From positions 626,191 to 690,190 of the forward strand of contig JANSXX010000001.1 of NCBI GenBank assembly GCA_024742815.1: a stretch of DNA of 64,000 nt. The letters are read 5' to 3'. Both the position numbers and the translations under genes were made by a program. Source of the DNA: HXMU1420-13 sp024742815 (GTDB lineage: Bacteria > Bacteroidota > Rhodothermia > Balneolales > Balneolaceae). This document shows positions 10,501-17,960 of this stretch, piece after piece. The notes below the pieces were generated by a model, which did no database searches, had not been told where the DNA came from, and saw only the letters and a list, made by a program, of their open reading frames with translations. Position 1 is the first letter of the stretch; every line of letters starts with the position of its first letter.

Positions 10501-11784
10501 CTACGTCTTGGCAATAAAGTTGTAATCGCGGATAAACTGTCGGTTCGGAATTACGCCTTCTTCATCATCAGAATATTCCGGTTTGATGCGCTTCAGAAAA
10601 TACATCTCAACCTTACCAATGTTCCTAGCTTCAATTTCGCCCCGTGGTTCGCACTCAAAAAAGTCTTTCACTCGCTCATAGGTCGATTGTGAAATGTTGA
10701 TGGAGTTATTAGCAGAGTTCTGCTCCATCCGTGCCGCAAGATTTACAGCTGTTCCCCAAACATCGTAGGCAAAGCGTTTTTTACCAATCACTCCAACTAC
10801 CGATTCGCCGGTATTGATGCCTATGCGTAGCGGGAAATAAGGAATAGATTCCGGCAAAGCACGTTCTAGTTGCTCCACAAACGAGCGCATCTTAAGTGCA
10901 GCTAACACCGTGTCGATGGGATGTGTTTTATTTCGCTCAGGAATACCTCCGGCCGCCATATAACTGTCGCCAATGGTTTTGATTTTGATAATCCCGTGTT
11001 GCTCTACAAAAAGATCAAATTTGTCGAAGTAGAAGGAGAGACTTTCAATGAGTTTTTCCGGATTTAAATCAGGCACAATGCGGCTGAAGTCATGAAAGTC
11101 GGTGAACATAAAGGTAGCGTCTTCATACCGCTCGGGAGTCACTGTACCATATGCCAACAAACTTTCGGCCACTTTTTTGGGGAAGATATTCTGCAACAGA
11201 TCTTCATACTCGCGTTTGGTAATCTCCAATTCCTGATTGGAAGCATTTAACCCATGCTGTACTCGTTCGAGCTGTGCATTTTGGCCTAGCGCGTTTTTAT
11301 AAGTCGAAACTAAGAGATTTACAAGGTGCGAATAATCGGCTTTAATCTGATAAGTTTTCCCTTCTATTCGAACAGGAACTGTTTCTTTCACATCCGAGAC
11401 CGCCACAGGATTATGGAGCAATTCGTCTACTTTGGCGAAGAGTGTCTCATCGTCGTAGGGTTTGGTGATGTAATTGTCGGCCCCAACTTCTATTCCTTTC
11501 AACAAACTCTCGGTTTGAATGCGCGAAGTGACCAAGATCACCGGAATTTTCCGAAATTTTTTGTCGCTCTTTATCTTTTGGCACAATTCGTAGCCGTCCA
11601 TCACGGGCATTTCAACATCACTTATAACAAGATCAGGGTATTCATCTTGCAGGATGTCCCAGGCATCGGCACCATTTTGTGCGGTAAGCACTTCGTAGCC
11701 TTTTTTCAATAGTTTATGCCGGGTGATGGTTACCAGTGCCGGATAATCATCAACAATTAAAATGCGAGGTGTGGTTTGTAACAT
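10501..11784 (-). CDS. Response-regulator receiver fused to class III adenylate cyclase
   Basis: 427 aa from the ATG at 11784 (a TTG two codons upstream is less likely). An N-terminal CheY-like receiver (VDDYP acidic pocket, phospho-Asp in LVISDVEMPVMDG, conserved Lys in ITKPY) is followed by a linker and coiled coil (about 150-205), then a class III nucleotide cyclase domain (about 220-400). Metal-binding Asp residues are in FMFTDF and IKTIGDSYMA. The purine-reading positions are Lys (IKTIGD) and Asp (YDVWG), the pair typical of adenylate rather than guanylate cyclases, and the transition-state Asn/Arg are in VNLAARME. It is probably a phosphorylation-controlled cAMP synthase; its kinase is not next to it. 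It is divergent from the DAHP synthase gene. Confidence 0.9.
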   Translation of the reverse strand: MLQTTPRILIVDDYPALVTITRHKLLKKGYEVLTAQNGADAWDILQDEYPDLVISDVEMPVMDGYELCQKIKSDKKFRKIPVILVTSRIQTESLLKGIEVGADNYITKPYDDETLFAKVDELLHNPVAVSDVKETVPVRIEGKTYQIKADYSHLVNLLVSTYKNALGQNAQLERVQHGLNASNQELEITKREYEDLLQNIFPKKVAESLLAYGTVTPERYEDATFMFTDFHDFSRIVPDLNPEKLIESLSFYFDKFDLFVEQHGIIKIKTIGDSYMAAGGIPERNKTHPIDTVLAALKMRSFVEQLERALPESIPYFPLRIGINTGESVVGVIGKKRFAYDVWGTAVNLAARMEQNSANNSINISQSTYERVKDFFECEPRGEIEARNIGKVEMYFLKRIKPEYSDDEEGVIPNRQFIRDYNFIAKT

Positions 11785-11870
11785 GGCCAAGGTTATTTGA
11801 TGCCAAATATAGGATATTAGAGATAGGATTAGTATTTGGTTTTTTTATAAAAGCTTAGTTCAAAAAAATG

Positions 11871-11878
11871 TAAGTTTG
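11871..11878 (+). promoter_or_regulatory. Bacteroidota-type -7 box upstream of DAHP synthase
   Basis: TAAGTTTG fits the Bacteroidota housekeeping -7 consensus TAnnTTTG and lies 22 bp before the ATG at 11901, giving a short leader. No convincing -33 TTG was found at the usual distance, so this is tentative. Confidence 0.35.
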
Positions 11879-11900
11879 ACGCCCTACAAAACTCATCGAC

Positions 11901-13259
11901 ATGCAAGACACTATTCAAAAAAACTGGACCCCAACTTCCTGGATGAACAAACCGGTGCAACAATTACCGGAGTATCCAAACAAACAAGAACTAGAGGAAA
12001 GCTTCGAAACACTAAGAAGTTTACCGCCGTTGGTAACTTCGTGGGAAATCGAAAAACTGAAGGAAAAACTCGCTGATGTAGCCGCAGGAAAAGCTTTCTT
12101 ATTGCAAGGGGGCGATTGCGCCGAAAGTTTTAATCTTACCAAATCACCGAAAATCGTGAATATGGTAAAGGTGTTACTGCAAACCAGTTTTATTCTGATT
12201 CACGAAATGGGTGTTCCCGTTGTTCGATTAGGTAGAATTGCCGGACAATACGCAAAACCACGTTCCAAAAATTTCGAAACCGTAAATGGAACTGAAATTC
12301 ATAACTATCGCGGTGATTTAATAAATGGTTTCCAACCAACAGAAGCCGCACGTTTGCCGGATCCACAGCGACTGATTGAAGGATATCACAAAGCAGGACT
12401 TACCCTAAATTTTTTGCGCGCATTAGCGGATGAAGGTTTTGCTGATTTGCACCATCCGGAACAGTGGGAACTAAATTTCATGAAGAATAACGATTACTAC
12501 AATGAGTACGAAGCCATGGTAGAGTCGATTAAAAAAGCAGTTCGATTCATGGATGCCATCGCTCCGGAAAAAGCAACGACACTCCAAAAAGTAGACCTTT
12601 ACACTTCGCACGAAGCATTGAATCTTTATTACGATTCGGCACAAACTCGGCAAGTTCCTCGTAAATCGGGCTTTTACAATTTAAGCGCACACATGGTTTG
12701 GCTGGGCAATAGAACCAGAAATCTGGATGAAGCTCATGTTGAATACTTAAGGGGAATCGAAAATCCGATAGGTATTAAGATTGGTCCTCCTTACACCATC
12801 GACGAAACACTTCGTTTGATTGAAACCATTAATCCTACCCATGAAGCCGGAAAAATTGTATTAATCACGCGTTTCGGGAAAGATAAAATCGAAAAAGAGC
12901 TGCCGGAACTAATTAGAGCTGTTCGAAAAGCAGGACTGCCTGTAGTTTGGAGTTCAGATCCGATGCACGGAAATACATTCTCATCCCACAACGACTACAA
13001 AACCCGAAATTTTGATCACATCTTATCAGAGATAAAATCGGCTTTTGCCATTCATAGAGCTGAAGGTAGTTATTTAGGAAGTGTTCACTTAGAACTCACA
13101 GGTGATAACGTTACCGAATGTGTTGGTGGTGCAAACGGATTAGGAGAAACTGATCTGGATATGAATTACGAAACCTTCTGCGACCCACGCCTAAATTACG
13201 AGCAATCGTTGGAGATGGCCTTCCTCGTTTCCAAAGAGTGGAAGCAGAGCTACTTGTAA
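11901..13259 (+). CDS. 3-deoxy-7-phosphoheptulonate synthase, class II (DAHP synthase)
   Basis: 452 aa, normal length for the class II (plant/actinobacterial-type) enzyme, which condenses phosphoenolpyruvate with erythrose 4-phosphate in the first step of the shikimate pathway. Class II hallmarks are visible: the N-terminal W-x-P segment, QGGDCAESF with the metal-binding Cys at residue 73, RIAGQYAKPRS, MVWLGNRTR, GIKIGPPYT, WSSDPMHGNT and HLELTGDNVTECVGG. It stands alone between divergent and unrelated genes. No leader peptide or attenuator was seen upstream, and the 3' side carries a 34-bp perfect palindrome rather than an ordinary T-tailed terminator. Confidence 0.95.
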   Translation: MQDTIQKNWTPTSWMNKPVQQLPEYPNKQELEESFETLRSLPPLVTSWEIEKLKEKLADVAAGKAFLLQGGDCAESFNLTKSPKIVNMVKVLLQTSFILIHEMGVPVVRLGRIAGQYAKPRSKNFETVNGTEIHNYRGDLINGFQPTEAARLPDPQRLIEGYHKAGLTLNFLRALADEGFADLHHPEQWELNFMKNNDYYNEYEAMVESIKKAVRFMDAIAPEKATTLQKVDLYTSHEALNLYYDSAQTRQVPRKSGFYNLSAHMVWLGNRTRNLDEAHVEYLRGIENPIGIKIGPPYTIDETLRLIETINPTHEAGKIVLITRFGKDKIEKELPELIRAVRKAGLPVVWSSDPMHGNTFSSHNDYKTRNFDHILSEIKSAFAIHRAEGSYLGSVHLELTGDNVTECVGGANGLGETDLDMNYETFCDPRLNYEQSLEMAFLVSKEWKQSYL

Positions 13260-13284
13260 TATCACAGATTTTTTAAGTTGACAC

Positions 13285-13318
13285 TCAGTAAGGGCGCAAG
13301 GCCTTGCGCCCTTACTGA
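13285..13318. repeat. 34-bp perfect palindrome (GGGCGcaagg type)
   Basis: Two 17-base arms, TCAGTAAGGGCGCAAGG and its exact reverse complement, abut without a loop. It lies 26 bp after the DAHP synthase stop. No T run follows, so it is not a standard terminator. It has the same length and the same GGGCG-N10-CGCCC core layout as the palindrome at 15696-15729, which suggests a family of dispersed intergenic palindromes. The remaining DNA from 13319 to 13490 shows no convincing gene. Confidence 0.85.
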
Positions 13319-13490
13319 AATATGTCGACATGGTAGAGTTGGCCTCACAACTTCAACACTGCCAAATCTGACACGGTACTCTGTCGCCTCGGCAATTCCC
13401 GCTGTCAACCTTTCAAACAATAAATTACGAGTCTGAAAAAAATTCATTTTCAGATTGTCGGGATGTCATACGCTTCGCTTACTCACCAAA

Positions 13491-13506
13491 TGGCACGTCC
13501 GTTGCA
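13491..13506 (+). promoter_or_regulatory. Consensus sigma-54 (-24/-12) promoter of the small heat-shock gene
   Basis: TGGCACGTCCGTTGCA matches the RpoN consensus TGGCAC-N5-TTGCW without mismatch, and the invariant GG (13492-13493) and GC (13504-13505) are separated by exactly 10 bases. Transcription would begin near 13517, about 55 bases before the Hsp20 ATG, whose ribosome-binding site GAGAGG lies just upstream of the start. The region between is non-coding and on the correct strand. Confidence 0.65.
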
Positions 13507-13570
13507 TTATTAGCAGTGAATTTGATTCACAAACATTCTAACTAATAATAAAGACAACGAGAGGTTCATT

Positions 13571-13999
13571 ATGGGACTTATTAAATATTCAAGACCAGAC
13601 TCAGACATTCTTTCAAGATCATTCGACGATCTTTTTAACGAGTTTTTCTCTAACACTCCATCCTACAAGAGAGATGGATTTATGCCAAGTGTAGACATTT
13701 CAGAAAGCGAAAAACAATTTGAGCTTTCTGTTGAACTACCCGGCATGAAGAAAGAAGACATCAAGATTGATCTTGAGAACGGACGACTCACAATTTCAGG
13801 TGAGCGTAAATTCAAAAACGAAGAAAACGAAAAAAACTATCATCGTGTAGAATCCAGATTTGGAACATTTACCAGAACGTTTCATCTACCGGACTCAATC
13901 GATGAAGACACAATCACCGCAAAATATACCGATGGTATTCTAAATATCACCATCGATAAGAGCGAAGACAAAGTGAAGAAGCAAATCGAGATCGCATAA
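13571..13999 (+). CDS. Hsp20/alpha-crystallin family small heat-shock protein
   Basis: 142 aa, usual size for a bacterial small heat-shock protein, an ATP-independent holdase that keeps unfolding proteins soluble. A short N-terminal arm (SRSFDDLFNEFF) precedes the alpha-crystallin domain (about 42-135): VDISESEKQFELSVELPGM, the ERKF strand, and the closing A-x-x-x-x-G-I-L-N-I motif (KYTDGILNI). The tail ends in the basic KKQIEIA with an I-x-I-like element. Ribosome-binding site GAGAGG. The gene is monocistronic: a sigma-54-type promoter lies 65-80 bp upstream and a strong terminator follows. Confidence 0.95.
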   Translation: MGLIKYSRPDSDILSRSFDDLFNEFFSNTPSYKRDGFMPSVDISESEKQFELSVELPGMKKEDIKIDLENGRLTISGERKFKNEENEKNYHRVESRFGTFTRTFHLPDSIDEDTITAKYTDGILNITIDKSEDKVKKQIEIA

Positions 14000-14022
14000 T
14001 CTCGATCATTAGGTTAAGGCAT

Positions 14023-14057
14023 GCCGAGGCCTGTGGCTAGGGTCTCGGCTCTTTTTA
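14023..14057 (+). terminator. Intrinsic terminator after hsp20
   Basis: GCCGAG (14023-14028) pairs with CTCGGC (14044-14049), followed by TCTTTTT. It lies 24 bp after the hsp20 stop on the same strand. Confidence 0.8.
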
Positions 14058-14139
14058 GTTACAAGATGTAAAGCTGTGTACAAAACGAAACTAGCCGTCC
14101 GTTAGGGCAACGAATTTTAATTACAAACTATACATCAAC

Positions 14140-15609
14140 ATGAGTACAACAATGAAAAATGCTTTTGGGATTGCCGCCGCCATTCTACTTTTACTAGGTG
14201 TGAATGCAACCACCGACTTCTCAAAAGTAGATCTCCCTTTTTATGATACCGAAGTTGTTCCGGCGGAAAGTAAACCCGTTGCAACACTTAAAGATTTTAA
14301 CGATGCGATCGTAGACATCGCTGAAAAAACAAACCCTGCCGTTGTAACGGTTAATACTGAGAAGACGCAAGAAGTACGAGTTGTTAATCCATTTTCCTTT
14401 TTTGGGAACCCTTGGGGGCAACCGGAAGGTGAAACACGAGAGCGAGTTCAGCGTGGACTTGGATCCGGCGTAATTGTTTCTGAGGATGGTTACATCTTAA
14501 CTAACAATCACGTTATCGACGATACCGACGAAATCAAGATTACCTTATTTAATGGTGATGAAGTTACCGCAGAGCTAATCGGTGCCGATCCTCAGACCGA
14601 CATCGCAGTATTGAAGATTAATGGCAAAAACTTACCGGCCATTGAACTTGGTAACAGCGACGATGCCAAAGTAGGATCTTTTGTTCTGGCAATTGGAAGT
14701 CCGCTAAGCAATGATTTGGCGCATACTGTTTCCTTTGGAATAGTGAGTGCACGTGGACGTTCATTAAACAATTTGACTTTATTTGGCGATTACATTCAAA
14801 CGGATGCAGCCATTAATCCCGGAAATTCTGGCGGAGCACTTATCGATTTGAACGGTGAGTTGGTTGGAATTAATTCTGCCATTGCTTCTCGTTCTGGTGG
14901 AAACGATGGTATTGGTTTTGCAATACCGATCAATCTTGCCAAACGAATTATGGACGATTTGATTGACGACGGAGAAGTTTCGAGAGGATATTTAGGAATG
15001 AACTTTGGTGGCGAAGTTGATCAAACAATGGCTCTTGCAATGGGCTTAGATAATGCACGCGGTATTATTGTTGGTGAAGTGGTAGAGGATGGTCCTTCCG
15101 ATAAAGCAGGACTCCGTGAAAGTGATATAATCATCAGCCTGAACAACGAGCCCGTGCGCGACTGGGACGCATTTCGCACAAAAATTGCTTCCTATAAGCC
15201 CGGAGATACCGTAAAACTTGGAATAATTCGTGGTGATGATGAGATGGAACTTTCCATTGAATTGGGCGAACGACCTAACGAATTAGCTGCTGTTAATACT
15301 GAATCTGCACGTGATATAAACGAGCGACTTGGATTCAACGTTTCTGAGCTAACCAATGATTTAAAAAGACAATTAAATCTTGGAAACGATACTGAAGGTG
15401 TGGTTGTTAATAGCATAGAAGAAAGCAGTAATGCCTTCGAGCGCGGATTAAGAAGAGGCGATATTATAACCGCTGTGAAACGTAATAGAGTAGAAAGTCC
15501 AAGTGAATTTTTTAATGAAATTCAGCGTTCTGTAGATGATGGTGACAAAGCAATACTGCTTACCATCGAAAGGAATAATGTGAAACAATTTATCGCTTTC
15601 GAGCTTTAA
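14140..15609 (+). CDS. Do/DegP-HtrA family periplasmic serine protease
   Basis: 489 aa, typical for a Deg protease with two PDZ domains, which degrades or refolds damaged envelope proteins. An N-terminal hydrophobic segment (residues 7-22, AFGIAAAILLLLGVNA) serves as signal or anchor. The S1C protease domain carries the catalytic triad His124 (TNNHVID), Asp154 (PQTDIAVL) and Ser230 (NPGNSGGAL). PDZ1 (about 283-375) has RGYLGMNF and GLRESDIIISLNNEPV; PDZ2 (about 390-489) has RGLRRGDIITAVKRN. It follows hsp20 but is separated by a terminator, so it has its own, unidentified promoter. Confidence 0.95.
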   Translation: MSTTMKNAFGIAAAILLLLGVNATTDFSKVDLPFYDTEVVPAESKPVATLKDFNDAIVDIAEKTNPAVVTVNTEKTQEVRVVNPFSFFGNPWGQPEGETRERVQRGLGSGVIVSEDGYILTNNHVIDDTDEIKITLFNGDEVTAELIGADPQTDIAVLKINGKNLPAIELGNSDDAKVGSFVLAIGSPLSNDLAHTVSFGIVSARGRSLNNLTLFGDYIQTDAAINPGNSGGALIDLNGELVGINSAIASRSGGNDGIGFAIPINLAKRIMDDLIDDGEVSRGYLGMNFGGEVDQTMALAMGLDNARGIIVGEVVEDGPSDKAGLRESDIIISLNNEPVRDWDAFRTKIASYKPGDTVKLGIIRGDDEMELSIELGERPNELAAVNTESARDINERLGFNVSELTNDLKRQLNLGNDTEGVVVNSIEESSNAFERGLRRGDIITAVKRNRVESPSEFFNEIQRSVDDGDKAILLTIERNNVKQFIAFEL

Positions 15610-15646
15610 GATACTGTTGACCTATTTATTGTACCCCGAAAAAGCC

Positions 15647-15682
15647 AAAGCTAAGGCCCTGATACGGTCTTAGCTTTTTTTT
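15647..15682 (+). terminator. Intrinsic terminator after the Deg protease gene
   Basis: AAAGCTAAG (15647-15655) pairs with CTTAGCTTT (15669-15677) and a run of T residues follows directly. It lies 37 bp after the stop codon. Confidence 0.85.
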
Positions 15683-15695
15683 ATGGGCGTATCGT

Positions 15696-15729
15696 TTTGT
15701 ATGGACGTATCGCGATACGCCCATACAAA
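15696..15729. repeat. 34-bp near-perfect palindrome (GGGCGtatcg type)
   Basis: Arms TTTGTATGGACGTATCG and CGATACGCCCATACAAA are reverse complements except for one base. A third half-copy (ATGGGCGTATCG) sits just before it at about 15683-15694. The core GGGCGTATCG-CGATACGCCC parallels the core of the 13285-13318 palindrome in size and layout. It lies in the gap between convergent genes. Confidence 0.8.
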
Positions 15730-15740
15730 CGAGGCTTTTT

Positions 15741-16313
15741 CTAAATCAACACAAAATCGCGATCGCGGAGTAGGGGGGTGAGGTCTTCGGGGGGCGGGAA
15801 ATGTTCATCTCGGAATTTATTCATCGCATCAATGGTGGCGTTGCTAAGCAATTCGGTAACTGTATCCATGGCTTCATCCGAAATGAGAAAGGGAGTACGA
15901 TCAAAGACGGCTTTATCACCTTTGCATTGCACAGTAAGCTGAAACTGCAAACAATCGTTTTTTGGCTTGCCCGTGATCATACAGGAAGACATCCACTCTT
16001 CAGGATCAAAATTTTCTGCTTTAATCAATGCTTTTTGCCTGGCAAAATCCATGTTGTCCATGAAATATTCATTCATCGCCTGATGCGATTCTTTTGAATA
16101 TTCGCTCATCACCGAATCCATACAACTCATGCACATCGCAAATTCCCAGATCAAATCTGTAGTGCCGGTACCGGGGTAATTTACCATCGCTTTTTCGATG
16201 ATATACTCTTTGTCATCGAGTAAATACGTATCGCACATTAGGCAGCGCTCAATGGGCGCTCCGGTTTCCGAGTTATGAAAAATGGAGGGTATTTCCTGAA
16301 GTTTTTGTGGCAT
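15741..16313 (-). CDS. Conserved-looking hypothetical protein with paired cysteines
   Basis: 190 aa, no recognised family. Two CxxC pairs, CLMCDTYLL (about residue 24) and CMSCMDSV (about residue 62), are spaced like a zinc-ribbon or knuckle, and two more cysteines follow (SSCMITGKPKNDC). There is no signal peptide or membrane segment, so it is probably cytoplasmic. It is rich in acidic residues and methionine, with the motif DEHFPPPEDLTPLL near the C-terminus. Start ATG at 16313. It converges with the Deg protease gene and lies 35 bp downstream of the next minus-strand gene, with which it may be co-transcribed. Function not assigned. Confidence 0.75.
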   Translation of the reverse strand: MPQKLQEIPSIFHNSETGAPIERCLMCDTYLLDDKEYIIEKAMVNYPGTGTTDLIWEFAMCMSCMDSVMSEYSKESHQAMNEYFMDNMDFARQKALIKAENFDPEEWMSSCMITGKPKNDCLQFQLTVQCKGDKAVFDRTPFLISDEAMDTVTELLSNATIDAMNKFRDEHFPPPEDLTPLLRDRDFVLI

Positions 16314-16348
16314 AGTTGAGGATACTAAAAATCTTCAGCCCAACCTTG

Positions 16349-17806
16349 TTAAAAAAGATTTCGATTGAAATAGTACACAATTCCGAGTTGGAAATTCCAA
16401 ATAAATCGATGGGTTGTATTCACGTTTGAATTAATTAGATGCTGTCGGTCGTACTGATAATCATTAGTGAGGCCAACCGATCCTGTTATTCCCATTCTAT
16501 TTTCGATAAAGTATGTGATACTGGAAATTAGGCGAGTATTGAGATCATGTGATTTAATGTCTCCAGTATTCAGTCTTTCTTTTGGGCCGAAAGTGTAAAA
16601 AGAAGAAGCAAGTGTGTTATTAATATTCCATCGATCTGTTAAGATATACAGCCAACTTAGCCCAATTTCACTCCGAAATTGCCAAGCGAAATTATCCTTC
16701 CTCTCAAGAGGAAAAAGCCCAGCGTTTCTAAAACCAATATGAACCTGATTCTTCAGATCCAGGTTTTTGTAGATATTCGCTTCCATTGCGAGGTCAGCAA
16801 CTCTTTGTATAGAAAATTGCCTCATTTCATTTCTATTTTCTTCTACTTTAACGTCTCTATTTTGTAGACTGTTGTCGTATCGATATCCAACCGTTAATAA
16901 GACTTCAGCACCTTCAAATCGTGCCCCTAATTGTTCATCAAACACATCTTCGAAATAAAATAAATCATAGGCACCGAGTTGATCGAGCTTATTATTTATG
17001 ATTGAAGACAAATCTCCCCAAAAGTATTTTTCCGGTCGATCATAGGTTTGAGTGTAGGCGGGATATTTGGTGAATTGTTCAGCAGTTTTAAGAATCTCTG
17101 CATCTGACAACGATTGACCTGTTACTACCTGATATCTTTCTTTGAGCCTAATCGCTCTTAAAACCGTGGTTACATTTCGAATTCGCCCAAATCCAATCCC
17201 GATGGATGGATCAAAGGATATATTTCTTCTATTGGTGTTACTTTTTTGTAACCCATTATTGTAATTGTCTGACTTATACCGACCGAATCGGTAGGCGACA
17301 TTGCCATATAAACTTCCATTCAGAAATATACGATCGCTTAAATATCGGGAGTAATTTGCATTGAATGCGTAGGAAAAATTATTATCGAATGAGCGTGTTT
17401 CAGAATCTCGATCTTCCTCCTCCTCTTCCAATGTCGTACTATTGCTTTCCTGAAAGCGATGGGTAAAATTTGCACTCGTTGATATTTGAAGAATTCGTTG
17501 TTCACTCTCTTCATATCGGAAATACGATGGTGAAATCGAAAACCGTTCGCTTAAATTTGAACTCGTTTGATCTTGGGTTTCTCTGTTTATGTCGTACCGA
17601 CCTTGAGTATTACTTCTATTCGTTTTTTGTCCACTTACATTTAAGCCACCGCTATTAATACTAAACTGAGAATACCCCCAACTCGGAAGCCGATAATCAA
17701 TTAGTTGTTGAAAGTTCGATGAATCCGAAAAGCCGATACTTTCTTGACCCTTAAGTTCTAAACTCGAAACTAATAGAATGGTAAAAGCGAGAAATAATAT
17801 GCGCAT
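16349..17806 (-). CDS. Putative outer-membrane beta-barrel protein
   Basis: 485 aa from the ATG at 17806. The frame stays open further upstream and even runs into clpB on the other strand, but the ATG at 17806 opens a clean signal peptide (MRILFLAFTILLVSSLELKGQ), so the longer version was discarded. The rest is rich in alternating polar/aromatic strands (SFDNNFSYAFNANYSRYL, GFGRIRNVTTVLRAIRL) and ends with an aromatic residue (VYYFNRNLF), as expected for an outer-membrane barrel. A Glu-rich loop (LEEEEEDRD) lies near residue 120. No specific family was recognised; transport or surface function is unknown. It is divergent from clpB. Confidence 0.75.
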   Translation of the reverse strand: MRILFLAFTILLVSSLELKGQESIGFSDSSNFQQLIDYRLPSWGYSQFSINSGGLNVSGQKTNRSNTQGRYDINRETQDQTSSNLSERFSISPSYFRYEESEQRILQISTSANFTHRFQESNSTTLEEEEEDRDSETRSFDNNFSYAFNANYSRYLSDRIFLNGSLYGNVAYRFGRYKSDNYNNGLQKSNTNRRNISFDPSIGIGFGRIRNVTTVLRAIRLKERYQVVTGQSLSDAEILKTAEQFTKYPAYTQTYDRPEKYFWGDLSSIINNKLDQLGAYDLFYFEDVFDEQLGARFEGAEVLLTVGYRYDNSLQNRDVKVEENRNEMRQFSIQRVADLAMEANIYKNLDLKNQVHIGFRNAGLFPLERKDNFAWQFRSEIGLSWLYILTDRWNINNTLASSFYTFGPKERLNTGDIKSHDLNTRLISSITYFIENRMGITGSVGLTNDYQYDRQHLINSNVNTTHRFIWNFQLGIVYYFNRNLF

Positions 17807-17960
17807 GAAATAAATATTAGATGCTTGAAGGGTAATGAAATTATATGAATATGGATAGGATAAAGATGATGATTTCAACAATTCTGCAATTCCGTCAGTA
17901 CCAAGATTCGGGCATGATTTTGGACAATATTTCATCAGAAAATAAAACCAAGAGGAATTT

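Noticed and set aside
13262..13447. 61-aa open frame on the minus strand after the DAHP synthase
   Set aside because: It runs through the 34-bp palindrome, has no ribosome-binding site, and has no recognisable protein features.
15741..16313. Zinc-ribbon transcription factor
   Set aside because: The CxxC pairs are suggestive, but there is no DNA-binding motif or family match; left as hypothetical.
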